Below, in pieces: positions 27,709 to 36,722 of a stretch of DNA of 64,000 nt. Every line of letters starts with the position of its first letter. The first letter of the stretch is position 1. The translations under genes and the position numbers were made by a program. The notes beneath the pieces are model-generated. The model did not search any database and was not told the DNA's origin. It was given only the letters and a program-made list of their open reading frames with translations. Origin of the DNA: Methylophilus methylotrophus DSM 46235 = ATCC 53528 (GTDB taxonomy: Bacteria > Pseudomonadota > Gammaproteobacteria > Burkholderiales > Methylophilaceae); the NCBI RefSeq assembly GCF_000378225.1, contig NZ_KB905141.1, positions 62,001 to 126,000 on the forward strand, in the 5' to 3' direction.

Positions 27709-28530
27709 TTAAATTCTAGATATTTTTTGCTTAATCTGTAATATAGATTGGCGGATAAAAAGTAATGAAATATTTAGTAGTCGAGATAAAAAACAGGTTC
27801 CTGCCAAAACAATAAACCAAAGTTTTTTTGTTTTAAAAAAATAACAAATTTGCAATTTAAATATTGTTTTGTAAGCTTTGAGTGTATTCACATAATTAAT
27901 CTTATTTTTTATTCTGTAATGAAGTAGTACAGAATTTAAGCAGTAAAATCTGCTGGTTGAATGGCTTCTAAGGAGTAATTCAAAATCTTCAGAATAATAA
28001 GATTGAGGTACTTTATAAAGGTGTTGTTTAAACCACTCCATTTTCCCCATCCAACTGGGGTGAGGCATATAAAAGCTTCGCCAGGGTTTTGCGCAAAGAT
28101 CTTCATGCGTAATTGCAAAAGGAAGTTTACCTACAACTTTGCCTTTAAAGTTTATTGTATTTACTCTGGTGGCCAGTAAATCTACCTGCGGATGAGACGT
28201 TAAAAAAGCCAGTTGCGCTTCTAGCCTATTAGGTAAAGAAATGTCATCCTGATCCATCCTTGCGAAGTATTCACCTTTCGCAAGTTCAATACATTTATTG
28301 AGGCTGGCGGCTAAACCTATGTTTTGCTCGTTTTTATAGATTTTTATTCGACTATCATTTAATAGCCCGCTTGCTTCAATGTTTTCTAATTCGCGGTCTG
28401 TAGAGTCATCATCAACAATTAAAAGCTCCCAGTTTTGATGCGTTTGGTTCAGGATGGATTGAATTGCCTCTCGTAATAGCTGGCCAGGGTTATAGATCGG
28501 CATGCCGATTGAAATCAACGGTTGATTCAT
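27709..28530 (-). CDS. Glycosyltransferase family 2
   Basis: 273 residues. GT-A fold start PLISIGMPIYNPGQLLREAI, then LLIVDDDSTD and the metal-binding acidic motif ARMDQDDIS (near residue 95). The C-terminus has a hydrophobic helix that may touch the membrane. Probably adds one sugar of the repeat unit on the cytoplasmic side. Donor and acceptor unknown. Two bp from each neighbour; base composition is AT-rich compared with the flagellar region. Confidence 0.83.
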   Translation of the reverse strand: MNQPLISIGMPIYNPGQLLREAIQSILNQTHQNWELLIVDDDSTDRELENIEASGLLNDSRIKIYKNEQNIGLAASLNKCIELAKGEYFARMDQDDISLPNRLEAQLAFLTSHPQVDLLATRVNTINFKGKVVGKLPFAITHEDLCAKPWRSFYMPHPSWMGKMEWFKQHLYKVPQSYYSEDFELLLRSHSTSRFYCLNSVLLHYRIKNKINYVNTLKAYKTIFKLQICYFFKTKKLWFIVLAGTCFLSRLLNISLLFIRQSILQIKQKISRI

Positions 28531-28532
28531 TC

Positions 28533-29465
28533 TTAATTAAACAAATTATTTTGATTTTCTCGGATTGTACGCTCAAGTCCTTCGTCTAGGCTGATAGAGG
28601 GTTTCCAGCCGGTGTGCCGATTAAACTTTGCATAGTCTAAAATGTTGCACTTAACGTCGAACGGACGACCAGGGAAATGAGTCACTGATACCATGGGCAA
28701 TTCGAATTTTTTCAAAAGGTGATTCAACTTATTTATTAGTTCCAAATTGTTAAAGCCCACACTGGTACCAATATTGTATGACTCTCCTGTTTTACCTCTT
28801 TCAAGGCACAGTAAAATTGCCTCTGCTAGATCGTCAATGTAAATATAGTCTCTGACTGTACCATTCACACCAAAAATATTAACTGGTTTACCTAATTTTG
28901 CTGAAGCGATTGCAGTGGCAATGAAACCTTGTCCTTTAAATGGGATTTGTCCTGGACCATAAGCATTTGCTGGCCGAATAACTTTAAAATCAAGCCCATG
29001 TGTCCTGCCATATAAGTAAGCATAGTTTTCTAGGGTGAGTTTTGTTAAACCATATGGAGAAATCGGATGTTTGGGGTGTACTTCCGATATGGGGGTAAAT
29101 GAGGCCTCGCCGTAGATAGTCCCGCCTGAAGAAATTAGTAATAGCTTCTTTTTTAACTTCGCTGTGACAAGAAACAATTGAACTGATGGAGTCAAGTTCT
29201 CTTGCAAGTCCAATAAAGGGTTTTCAAAAGAAGTGTTAGGTACAGAAGCATAAGCTAAATGCACAATTTCATCATGTGACTCTACAAATGGTGCAATAAA
29301 GTCAATATCACCAAAATCACCAGAAAAATATTGAATTCCTTTTGATAAGGATGGTTTTTTGTTTACATTACGCCCAATCACTGTAACCTGATGACCTTTT
29401 GAGTGCAGTACAAGAGCTAGTTTAGCTCCAATAAAACCGTTGCCGCCTATTAATAAGACTTTCAA
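28533..29465 (-). CDS. NAD-dependent epimerase/dehydratase (GalE-like extended SDR)
   Basis: 310 residues: IGGNGFIGAKLALVL at the N-terminus, the catalytic SSGGTIYG and YGLTK (near residue 146), and a C-terminal nucleotide-sugar part with GVNGTVRDYIYIDDLAEA. Resembles UDP-hexose 4-epimerases. It would supply an epimerised UDP-sugar to the neighbouring transferases; the precise sugar is not determined. Confidence 0.77.
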   Translation of the reverse strand: MKVLLIGGNGFIGAKLALVLHSKGHQVTVIGRNVNKKPSLSKGIQYFSGDFGDIDFIAPFVESHDEIVHLAYASVPNTSFENPLLDLQENLTPSVQLFLVTAKLKKKLLLISSGGTIYGEASFTPISEVHPKHPISPYGLTKLTLENYAYLYGRTHGLDFKVIRPANAYGPGQIPFKGQGFIATAIASAKLGKPVNIFGVNGTVRDYIYIDDLAEAILLCLERGKTGESYNIGTSVGFNNLELINKLNHLLKKFELPMVSVTHFPGRPFDVKCNILDYAKFNRHTGWKPSISLDEGLERTIRENQNNLFN

Positions 29466-29476
29466 TTCACGTCCGT

Positions 29477-30352
29477 TTAAATTCTTAACCAGTCTTTGGG
29501 GACTAAATCTTGGTCATTTAGACCACTCGCAAACCATTTTTTGGGGGCAATAATGATTTTATCCTTGCTAGGATTCAACCATGCACCCCACCAACTAAAT
29601 GAGCTATTAGCAATAATATGGTGCTTACATAAACTCATTAATTGCATGTCGAAATGACTATCTTCACCTTGATTGTGACCTACAAAATAATGCTCGTTTG
29701 CTAATCTTAAATTAGATTTTGCCCACGTTATATCATCTGAGAAAATAAAAAAAATCGGATCGGCAATTTTTGTTGAGAAGTACTCAATCGCATTTTGATA
29801 ATAAATCAAAGAGCAGGTGCCAATAAATGCATTATTTTTGTTTGTAACATAATCACCTCTTCTTATGTGCAAACTAACTGAATTCGATCCTTTTATTCGA
29901 TCTGATAGTTTTAAGTTCTCACCACTTAATATGTTTTTAAAAGTAAAGTGAGTTCTAATCGTACTTTCATAGTCTATAAAATACTTTTGGCTTTGCCAAT
30001 AGCCCTCAAGGTAAACGTTATCCCCCAAAAAATTGACTCCATCCCAGTAACCGAAAAATGGTTCAACAACATATTGCGCTGGCCTTAAGTTCTTTAAATA
30101 TGTGTTCTTTAAAATTCGTCTGATAAAACTGTATTTACAAATTCCCAGAAGCGTTTCTATTTGTGTAACACTTGCTGTTTCGGCACTGCAATTAAAAACT
30201 TTGCTGAGTTCAAAACCATTGTGCAGTTTATAGTCAGTAAATTGAGATAAATCTAGCTTGAGGGGCGTTTGATTGTTTTCGGCAAGACTCAAGCCCATTG
30301 CATACTGGAACATTTGGTTGCCTAAGCCCCCGATAATCTTTGTTATGATCAT
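29477..30352 (-). CDS. GT11 alpha-1,2-fucosyltransferase-like protein
   Basis: 291 residues, beginning with IGGLGNQMFQYAMGLSLA and containing the GDP-binding motif HIRRGDYV (near residue 167) and ANSSFSWWGAWLN near the C-terminus, all typical of GT11. Enzymes of this family move L-fucose, or its 3-deoxy analogue colitose, from the GDP-sugar. This pairs it with gmd, the fcl-like gene and the ColD-like gene at the head of the operon. Confidence 0.9.
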   Translation of the reverse strand: MIITKIIGGLGNQMFQYAMGLSLAENNQTPLKLDLSQFTDYKLHNGFELSKVFNCSAETASVTQIETLLGICKYSFIRRILKNTYLKNLRPAQYVVEPFFGYWDGVNFLGDNVYLEGYWQSQKYFIDYESTIRTHFTFKNILSGENLKLSDRIKGSNSVSLHIRRGDYVTNKNNAFIGTCSLIYYQNAIEYFSTKIADPIFFIFSDDITWAKSNLRLANEHYFVGHNQGEDSHFDMQLMSLCKHHIIANSSFSWWGAWLNPSKDKIIIAPKKWFASGLNDQDLVPKDWLRI

Positions 30353-30372
30353 TTATTAAGAGTTAATAAAAT

Positions 30373-31284
30373 TTATATTAGAGATTTTTTTATTTTTTTA
30401 TAGCAGTATCTTACATGAAGTAAAAAAGTAATTTCGAAAAGCTTTATCGGAGAAAGTACAATGATTGTGGCTTTGGTTAAGCCTTTGGAGATTTTAAAGT
30501 ATCCATTGATATATCTGAATTGCTCGCGCATAAACTTGTAATATTTCGACAAATTCCAGTTATTGTTAAGAGCATCATAACTTTTATAATTACCTACAGT
30601 ACACCCAAAAAGTTTTTGCTCGGTTAGTACAAGTCTTCCTTGGGTCATTAAATAAAATACAAATAACACATCTGAGGCATACCATCCATATTTTTCAACA
30701 AAAGTAGTCCATGAAAATCCTAGTAAATTCTGTCGCCGGATAAGGCCATAAATGGGATGCGGTTTTGCAGATCCTTCTCTTAATAAAAAAAACTGTACTT
30801 GTCTGATAAAATTTGAACAGTAGCACATCCCTTTGAGGGTGTTGTAAAAGTTCGGATATACAAGTATTGGATTGCCATGTTCATCTCTTGAGTCAAAATT
30901 ACAAAAAGAAACAACCGCTGATGTGTCAGTCATCAAATTTTGGTATAACACCTCCACAAATTTTTGATCATGCCAATCATCATCAGCAGCCCACATGAAG
31001 TATTCGCCGGTAGCTTGCATTAAAACAAATTGAAAGTTATGAACTGGCCCGATGTTCTTAGGTTGTTTGATATACCTTACTCGCGAGTCATTTTGCATTA
31101 CCTTGCGCACAATATTTTCTGTTTCACTGCCAGTTGATGCATTATCAGAAACGATAATCTCCAGATTTTTATAGGTCTGTTGATTGATCTCGAGTAATAC
31201 CCTACGTAAGCTTTCAGGGCGATTAAATGTGGGGATTCCAACACTTATAAGTGGGAGCACATTTTTTGCGTGTATATGATTCAT
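30373..31284 (-). CDS. Glycosyltransferase family 2
   Basis: 303 residues from the ATG at 31284, which lies 1 bp after the wzx stop with GGAAAG just before it; the frame also opens at a TTG four codons earlier. GT-A features: PLISVGIPTFNRPESLRRVL, EIIVSDNAST and the acidic MWAADDDWHD motif (near residue 105). The last 30 residues are hydrophobic and basic. Strongly AT-rich. Substrate unknown. Confidence 0.82.
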   Translation of the reverse strand: MNHIHAKNVLPLISVGIPTFNRPESLRRVLLEINQQTYKNLEIIVSDNASTGSETENIVRKVMQNDSRVRYIKQPKNIGPVHNFQFVLMQATGEYFMWAADDDWHDQKFVEVLYQNLMTDTSAVVSFCNFDSRDEHGNPILVYPNFYNTLKGMCYCSNFIRQVQFFLLREGSAKPHPIYGLIRRQNLLGFSWTTFVEKYGWYASDVLFVFYLMTQGRLVLTEQKLFGCTVGNYKSYDALNNNWNLSKYYKFMREQFRYINGYFKISKGLTKATIIVLSPIKLFEITFLLHVRYCYKKIKKSLI

Positions 31285-31285
31285 A

Positions 31286-32824
31286 CTACTTTCCAAATCT
31301 AAGCCTGATCACACGACAAAGTATTAACTGGCAATTCTTGATCTGCCAGAATATTTTTGCCCTTATTTGATTGGCAGACGCCATTGATACAGCAAATGCA
31401 AGTGCTCCAACAGTCATTAAAAACACACACTCGCTAAAGCGATTTTGATAATTCGTTGCATGCCCCCATTTTGCAATTAGAACGATGACCAAAGGGCCGA
31501 TGGCTGGTAAGAAAAAGTCATACCAATACCAGTTCCACTTTTCAGAAATCAGTAATTTTCTATGCATAAATTGTATTGAAAACAACACATACCCTATATT
31601 TAGTACAACCCAAACCCAAGCCGCACCTAAAGTTCCGTAAATTGGAACAACCCAAAATAATGCGGGGAGAAGTACTGCAACTGCTGAAAGATTTGTTTTG
31701 ACACTTAGGCTAACCCAGCCATGCGCCAGTTGTAATTGCACAGGCATATACATCAATCCGTTTAAAAATACACCTACCGCAAAAACAGATAGAATTGGCG
31801 CAACCCTCTCACCCAGAGTTCCATCACCAGACCATATAAATATAAGCTCTTTAGGAAAAAAGGAAATAAGTAACACTGGTGTTGCTGTAAACAAGGTTAC
31901 CAACTGTGTACCCTGGTGGTATTTAGATGCTAAGAGATTCAGGTTGTTATTTGTGTAATGGGCTACTAAGCTCGGATAAAATGCTCTTGTAATTGGTGTT
32001 ACCGCCATGTAAGTAACCCCTGCTAATGTTGTAGCAAGGGTGTAGTATCCAAATGACTCTAAAGAGAGCAATCTAGATAACAATACTTTATCTACCTGTG
32101 TCAGTAATATGCCCAATAATGTTACCAGCATTACGCCACCGGCAAACTTCCAGATTTCATCAATAGCTTCTACTTTAAATTTTGGTCGCCTATCCCCGGG
32201 AGGTAAGGATTTTTTCACAGCTAATGCGAAAACAAAAATAGTGAGCAATGAAATTCCGGCTTGCCAAAAAAAGAAGGCCTTGATGGTAGGAGAAACAAAA
32301 GCAAGCAGGACGACTGCGCCTCCATAACGCAGAGTAGCTAGGATGGCATTAGCAACGTTGTAGAAAACTTGAAGTTGCAAACCAAACAGCGAGCCACGGT
32401 ATATTCCCTCCACAAAACGTAAAGCCAACACCAGTCCAAAGATTGAAATTGCTTGTGATACCTGTTCAATTGGTAGATTATTTACCTTTAACCATTTAGT
32501 TGATAAATACCCAGAGCCTGCCCATAGAGATAAAGCAATCAGTGAGGATAAGCATAAGCATATAATCTCTAGGCTCCGTAGAAGATCATGAATTGATTGA
32601 GAAGTGTGAGCTCCTATTGAAAATCTAGCCATCTCCCGGTTTAGCGTTGGCGTCATTCCCATATCCAGCAATGTCAGCAAAGCTTGCATGCCCGCATAAA
32701 AACCAATCAGCCCATAAGCCTCTACGCCGAGATACTTGATGTAAAAAGGAATAAAAGCCAGACCCATTATTGCAGTCCAGCCTTGGCCTAGAAAGTTGGC
32801 AATTACATTTCTCTTTAATGACAA
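31286..32824 (-). CDS. Wzx-type oligosaccharide flippase
   Basis: About 512 residues with 12 or so hydrophobic segments, MATE/MOP polysaccharide-exporter fold. It would flip the undecaprenyl-linked oligosaccharide to the periplasm. The open frame extends to 32947, far into the upstream gene, but family members start close to SLKRNVIANFLGQGW. Here a TTG immediately precedes SLKR at 32824, so a TTG start is likely; no good RBS is visible. Confidence 0.85.
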   Translation of the reverse strand: MSLKRNVIANFLGQGWTAIMGLAFIPFYIKYLGVEAYGLIGFYAGMQALLTLLDMGMTPTLNREMARFSIGAHTSQSIHDLLRSLEIICLCLSSLIALSLWAGSGYLSTKWLKVNNLPIEQVSQAISIFGLVLALRFVEGIYRGSLFGLQLQVFYNVANAILATLRYGGAVVLLAFVSPTIKAFFFWQAGISLLTIFVFALAVKKSLPPGDRRPKFKVEAIDEIWKFAGGVMLVTLLGILLTQVDKVLLSRLLSLESFGYYTLATTLAGVTYMAVTPITRAFYPSLVAHYTNNNLNLLASKYHQGTQLVTLFTATPVLLISFFPKELIFIWSGDGTLGERVAPILSVFAVGVFLNGLMYMPVQLQLAHGWVSLSVKTNLSAVAVLLPALFWVVPIYGTLGAAWVWVVLNIGYVLFSIQFMHRKLLISEKWNWYWYDFFLPAIGPLVIVLIAKWGHATNYQNRFSECVFLMTVGALAFAVSMASANQIRAKIFWQIKNCQLILCRVIRLRFGK

Positions 32825-32841
32825 TTTAGTTAACGATGAAA

Positions 32842-33621
32842 TTAGCGAATTCTTTTCAAGAAACCATCCGGTGCGACGGTGATCTGTAATTTGTTTTCGA
32901 TTGTTTTGTCTATGCTGAAGTTTTGATTGTTGTCTAAAAAGTCCCATACAGCAGTTTTAGGATTGTTACCTGGTTCCCATGGGCGGTTCGTGAATACATC
33001 CTTTGGGACATCCTCAACAAAAGTGTCAAAAACCACACAATAACTGCCTATTGATACAAGTGATGCATAAGCATTTAATTCTGCCAGAACGTGATCATGG
33101 GTATGGTTTGAATCTAGACAAACAAGAATTCTCTGAAAGTTTTTAGAATAACTCTTTACCTGTTCAATCGTTGTTGAGTCAATCGATGATCCTTGAATCA
33201 TATCGATTCTATGCGACATGGGGTGCGCTTCAATGGCTTTTCTATTATGCTCACGAATGTCAATATCTAGTCCCAAAACACGGCGTTTCGGTGCTTTTGG
33301 GTCTAGTGGTGTGCCTGATTCAAGGGAGTCACAAAAGTCAAGCATGGCTAAGTAGGATGCATTCATTATTAATGAACCACCGTGAGCAATTCCTGTTTCA
33401 ATGATTAGGTCTGGTTTGACTTCCCATACTAGTTCTTGCATTGCAATCATGTCTTGAGGGTATTGAATTACAGGTCTCCCCATCCATGAGAAGTTGTAGA
33501 CATACGACTTTCTCATACTTTGTTCAACCCAGTTTCTAGATAATTCCTTGAAAGGATTGTCGTTACTGAGCTGGTTAATTCTTTGTGCTTTTTCAAGCTC
33601 GAACTGTTCAATGGGGTTCAT
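32842..33621 (-). CDS. CmcI-like (cephalosporin hydroxylase / rhamnosyl O-methyltransferase) family protein
   Basis: 259 residues. Contains the Rossmann-type SAM fold features IIETGIAHGGSLIMNAS (near residue 90), LGLDIDIREHNRKAI and LVCLDSNHTHDHVLAEL (near residue 163), typical of the CmcI family. Members in glycan loci usually act as sugar O-methyltransferases; CmcI itself serves cephamycin synthesis. Here O-methylation of one sugar is the more likely job. Overlaps the preceding SDR gene by 4 bp. Confidence 0.78.
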   Translation of the reverse strand: MNPIEQFELEKAQRINQLSNDNPFKELSRNWVEQSMRKSYVYNFSWMGRPVIQYPQDMIAMQELVWEVKPDLIIETGIAHGGSLIMNASYLAMLDFCDSLESGTPLDPKAPKRRVLGLDIDIREHNRKAIEAHPMSHRIDMIQGSSIDSTTIEQVKSYSKNFQRILVCLDSNHTHDHVLAELNAYASLVSIGSYCVVFDTFVEDVPKDVFTNRPWEPGNNPKTAVWDFLDNNQNFSIDKTIENKLQITVAPDGFLKRIR

Positions 33622-34451
33622 TTGCTAACCTTTTTTGTGTAGTAGTCAAAAAGACTGGGTAGATTGTTTTCCAACCGCTGTAGAGAGACTCCAAATTCGC
33701 TTCTAATTTTCTTATTATCTATTGGTTCAAATTTCCACTCTGGGGCATTTTTCTCATATTGTGTAATTATTTTACGAGATGTTAAAAAGTCGGATATCAA
33801 TTGGTTTGCTGTATTTTCGCCAGATGCAACATTGTAAATTGCACTTTTACCTTCTAGTGAAATTAAGTGGATAAGTTTAACAACATCATTAATCGAAACA
33901 AAATCCTTTGAAGAGCTTGGCGAAGTTTGAAAGGTAACCGCGCCATCGCTAGCTGATTGTTGTAAAACTGAAGAGAGGAAGTTTTTACTTTTATTATCCT
34001 GCCCATATACGTTCGAAAGTCTTATGATTTTTGCTTTAGAACTTGTAGAGATGCAGAGGCTTTCAGCGGCCAATTTGCTGATATTGTAAACTTGCCCTGA
34101 CTTTGCGGGGTTTACTTGTAGCATCGTGTCTTCGGCTGTATGTGAGGCGCCCTCATAAACACGTGTACTTGATAGGTAAGTAATTGACTCAAATTGACAT
34201 TGCTTTATCAGTTGATTAAGCAATGTAATGTGCGAATCTATTGTGCCTGTGAGGTTCGTTCTGAAATTAGCAGTCATGCCAATGCAATAAATAACATGAC
34301 CTAAATTTTCTTTTTGTTTTTGTTTTTCAATATTGGTCCAAAAGTCTCTATCAGGTGTATTCACTTGATACCTTTTAGAAGCTAAATATTCTCTGAGATT
34401 ACTCCCAATAAAGCCAGAAGCGCCCAGAATTGTGAATTTTATTTTCGCCAC
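33618..34451 (-). CDS. NAD-dependent epimerase/dehydratase (probable 4-ketoreductase)
   Basis: 277 residues with LGASGFIGSNLREYL and the catalytic YNISK (near residue 142). Uses a GTG start at 34451 that overlaps the acyltransferase 3' end by 13 bp. It follows the CDP-glucose dehydratase, RmlC-like epimerase and C-methyltransferase genes, so the best guess is that it reduces the 4-keto group of the branched CDP-sugar. The specificity is inference. Confidence 0.72.
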   Translation of the reverse strand: MAKIKFTILGASGFIGSNLREYLASKRYQVNTPDRDFWTNIEKQKQKENLGHVIYCIGMTANFRTNLTGTIDSHITLLNQLIKQCQFESITYLSSTRVYEGASHTAEDTMLQVNPAKSGQVYNISKLAAESLCISTSSKAKIIRLSNVYGQDNKSKNFLSSVLQQSASDGAVTFQTSPSSSKDFVSINDVVKLIHLISLEGKSAIYNVASGENTANQLISDFLTSRKIITQYEKNAPEWKFEPIDNKKIRSEFGVSLQRLENNLPSLFDYYTKKVSK

Positions 34452-34927
34452 TTAATAACTCTCAGAGGAGTGCCAGCATTCACGGAGTAGGCAGGGATTT
34501 CTCCACGAACAATAGAGCCAGCAGCAATAACGCAGCCAGTTCTTAAAATTGCTCCATCCAGAACAACGCAATTTGCGCCAATCCAGACATCATCTTCAAT
34601 GGTGATACCACTTTTAGATGGCATAAAACCTTGTTTTGTAATTAGGATGTTTTTGTTTTCATAAGCATGATTTACTGGAGCTAAAGTGGTATTGGCAGCA
34701 ATAGCGACATGATTGCCAATATTTATTCCGTTACCTGTATAAAGTACACAACCAGAGTTTATAACGGAATGTTCACCTATAATCAGATTGCCATTTCCAC
34801 CAGCTGGTTTTATTTTAACGAAGCTATCTATGGTTGAGTTAGCACCTATTCTGATAAGGCTACCTCTTTTAGAGTCCTCGATGTCAGCTAAATTAGATAT
34901 ATATGCTGAGGTATGGATATCTAACAT
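34439..34927 (-). CDS. Hexapeptide-repeat (left-handed beta-helix) acyltransferase
   Basis: 162 residues from the ATG at 34927, immediately after the upstream methyltransferase stop; a longer frame from 34978 would overlap that gene. Many I-G-X-N hexapeptide turns (IRIGANSTIDSF, IEDDVWIGANCVVLDGAI) and a C-terminal VNAGTPLRVIKW loop mark it as an acetyltransferase of the WbbJ/maltose-acetyltransferase kind. Probably O- or N-acetylates a sugar of the repeat unit. Confidence 0.85.
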   Translation of the reverse strand: MLDIHTSAYISNLADIEDSKRGSLIRIGANSTIDSFVKIKPAGGNGNLIIGEHSVINSGCVLYTGNGINIGNHVAIAANTTLAPVNHAYENKNILITKQGFMPSKSGITIEDDVWIGANCVVLDGAILRTGCVIAAGSIVRGEIPAYSVNAGTPLRVIKWRK

Positions 34928-34929
34928 AT

Positions 34930-36156
34930 TTATTGCGTTGTTAACTTCGGAATAGCAGTCACAAATTTTGCTGACCATGCTTTGGTATAACTTAATTGCG
35001 CGATCACTTCGGATTTAATATTCCATGGCAGAATCAGTATATAGTCCGGTTTTTGTGTATGGATTACTTCTTCACTTGTAATGGGAATACGGCTGCCAGG
35101 CATGAATTTGTTTTGCTTGGCCGGGTTTTTGTCGACCACGCACGGTAATAAATCCGGACGAATACCGGCGAAATTTAATAATGTATTGCCTTTTGCAGCA
35201 GCACCATAGGCAATAACTTTTTTTCCTGCGCGCTTAGCTTCGGTTAAAAAAATAATTAGTTCATCTTTGATGTGATTTACTTTTTCCTGGAAGTTTTCAT
35301 AAAAGGCTATGCTGTCGACGCCAGCAGAACTCTCTTTAGCCAACAGGTCTTGCAGGCGAGCGGTTTTAAGGTGACTGCCGGTATCTGCGCGTTGAGCATA
35401 CACACGCAGGCTGCCGCCGTGAGTCGGGATTTCCTCTACATCAAATACTTCTAGTCCATTTTTCTCAAAAACAGCTTTAACGCTCGTTAAAGACAAGTAT
35501 GAAAAGTGTTCGTGGTAGATGGTATCGAACTGGTTTTGTTGTACCAGATTCACCAGATGGGGAAACTCAAAGGTTGAAACGCCATTGGGTTTGAGCAGGT
35601 GCGTGAATCCGCTGACAAAATCATTAATGTCTGGCACATGAGCAAGCACATTATTTGCCGCAGTCAGGTCTGCTTGATGGCCTGTTGCAACCAGCTCTTT
35701 TGCCAATGCAACACCAAAGAATGACTCGACAATTTCTATGCCTTTGTCTCTGGCAGCTACAGCGGTGCTATGGGTAGGTTCTACGCCTAGACATGGGATA
35801 TTTTTAGCTTTGACATATTGCAGTAGATAGCCATCATTGGCCGCTACTTCAACTACCTTGGAGCTTGCATTCAGTTGGAAGCGGGTGATCATCGCCTGCA
35901 CATAAACATCGACATGATTCAACCAGGAGCTGGAGAACGAACTGAAGTAGGCATAATCGGCATCAAATAGTTCATGCGCGTCAGCAAAGTCTTCGGTTTG
36001 CACCAGCCAGCACTGATCACAGACCATCACTTTGAGTGGAAACCACTTTTCAGGTTTGTTAAGTGCGGCTTTGGTGAGGTAGGCGTTGGAGGGCGGAGAA
36101 CTTCCAAGGTCCGCAAATGCATGTTTAACTTCGTGATCGCAATGACGACATTTCAT
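34930..36156 (-). CDS. Sugar C-methyltransferase (NovU/TylC3-like, SAM-dependent)
   Basis: 408 residues in three parts: an N-terminal zinc-binding module with CRHCDHEV and CDQCWLVQ (four Cys), a class I SAM fold (VVEVAANDGYLLQYVK near residue 100), and a C-terminal domain with IAYGAAAKGNTLLNFAGI near residue 315. This build matches sugar 3-C- (or 5-C-) methyltransferases acting on 4-keto-6-deoxy nucleotide sugars. Just after the RmlC-like gene (4-bp overlap), so a C-methylated CDP-6-deoxyhexose is the likely product. Confidence 0.85.
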   Translation of the reverse strand: MKCRHCDHEVKHAFADLGSSPPSNAYLTKAALNKPEKWFPLKVMVCDQCWLVQTEDFADAHELFDADYAYFSSFSSSWLNHVDVYVQAMITRFQLNASSKVVEVAANDGYLLQYVKAKNIPCLGVEPTHSTAVAARDKGIEIVESFFGVALAKELVATGHQADLTAANNVLAHVPDINDFVSGFTHLLKPNGVSTFEFPHLVNLVQQNQFDTIYHEHFSYLSLTSVKAVFEKNGLEVFDVEEIPTHGGSLRVYAQRADTGSHLKTARLQDLLAKESSAGVDSIAFYENFQEKVNHIKDELIIFLTEAKRAGKKVIAYGAAAKGNTLLNFAGIRPDLLPCVVDKNPAKQNKFMPGSRIPITSEEVIHTQKPDYILILPWNIKSEVIAQLSYTKAWSAKFVTAIPKLTTQ

Positions 36157-36710
36157 ACTTCAATTCCTTTGAAGTTGGAGTCTAGCATAGGATGCGCTTG
36201 GTCTCTAGCTGAAATCTCGCTGACATCCAGCGGCCAGGTAATTGCCAGCAGCGGATCTAGCGGGTTTAATCCAGCTTCATGTGTAGGCGAGTAGTTTACT
36301 GTGTGCAAGTAAAGCAGTTCACAATTTTTAGTTAATGTTTGAAAGCCGTGAGCAAACCCTTCTGGAATGAAAAGGCTGTACTGGTTTTCGCGACTTAATT
36401 CAGCGGAAAACCATTGTAAAAAAGTAGGGGAGCCAGCGCGTAAATCGACGGCGACATCCAGAATGCGACCCTGAAGGCAACTGACAATTTTGATCTCGGC
36501 GGCAGGCGGATGTTGAAAATGCATGCCGCGGATCGCACCGGCTTTTCTGGTCAAGGTGTGATTGATTTGCTGGATCGGTTTCATTCCCAGCCTTGACATG
36601 GTTTCCTGACAAAAGAAGCGGCTCAGGAAACCCCTGCTGTCTTCAATACAGGTGCGCTCAATGACCGTCAAACCAGTAAGCGGAGTAGGACGAAAGCGAA
36701 AACGCTCCAT
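36153..36710 (-). CDS. RmlC-like dTDP/CDP-4-keto-6-deoxyhexose 3,5-epimerase
   Basis: 185 residues, cupin fold of RmlC: TRKAGAIRGMHFQHPP with the catalytic His near residue 64, then ILDVAVDLRAGSPTFLQW and FIPEGFAHGF. In this operon no dTDP-sugar genes (rmlA/B) are present while rfbF and rfbG lie directly upstream, so the substrate is probably CDP-4-keto-6-deoxyglucose. Could act as a 3-, 5- or 3,5-epimerase. Confidence 0.83.
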   Translation of the reverse strand: MERFRFRPTPLTGLTVIERTCIEDSRGFLSRFFCQETMSRLGMKPIQQINHTLTRKAGAIRGMHFQHPPAAEIKIVSCLQGRILDVAVDLRAGSPTFLQWFSAELSRENQYSLFIPEGFAHGFQTLTKNCELLYLHTVNYSPTHEAGLNPLDPLLAITWPLDVSEISARDQAHPMLDSNFKGIEV

Positions 36711-36722
36711 GATATTCTTGCC

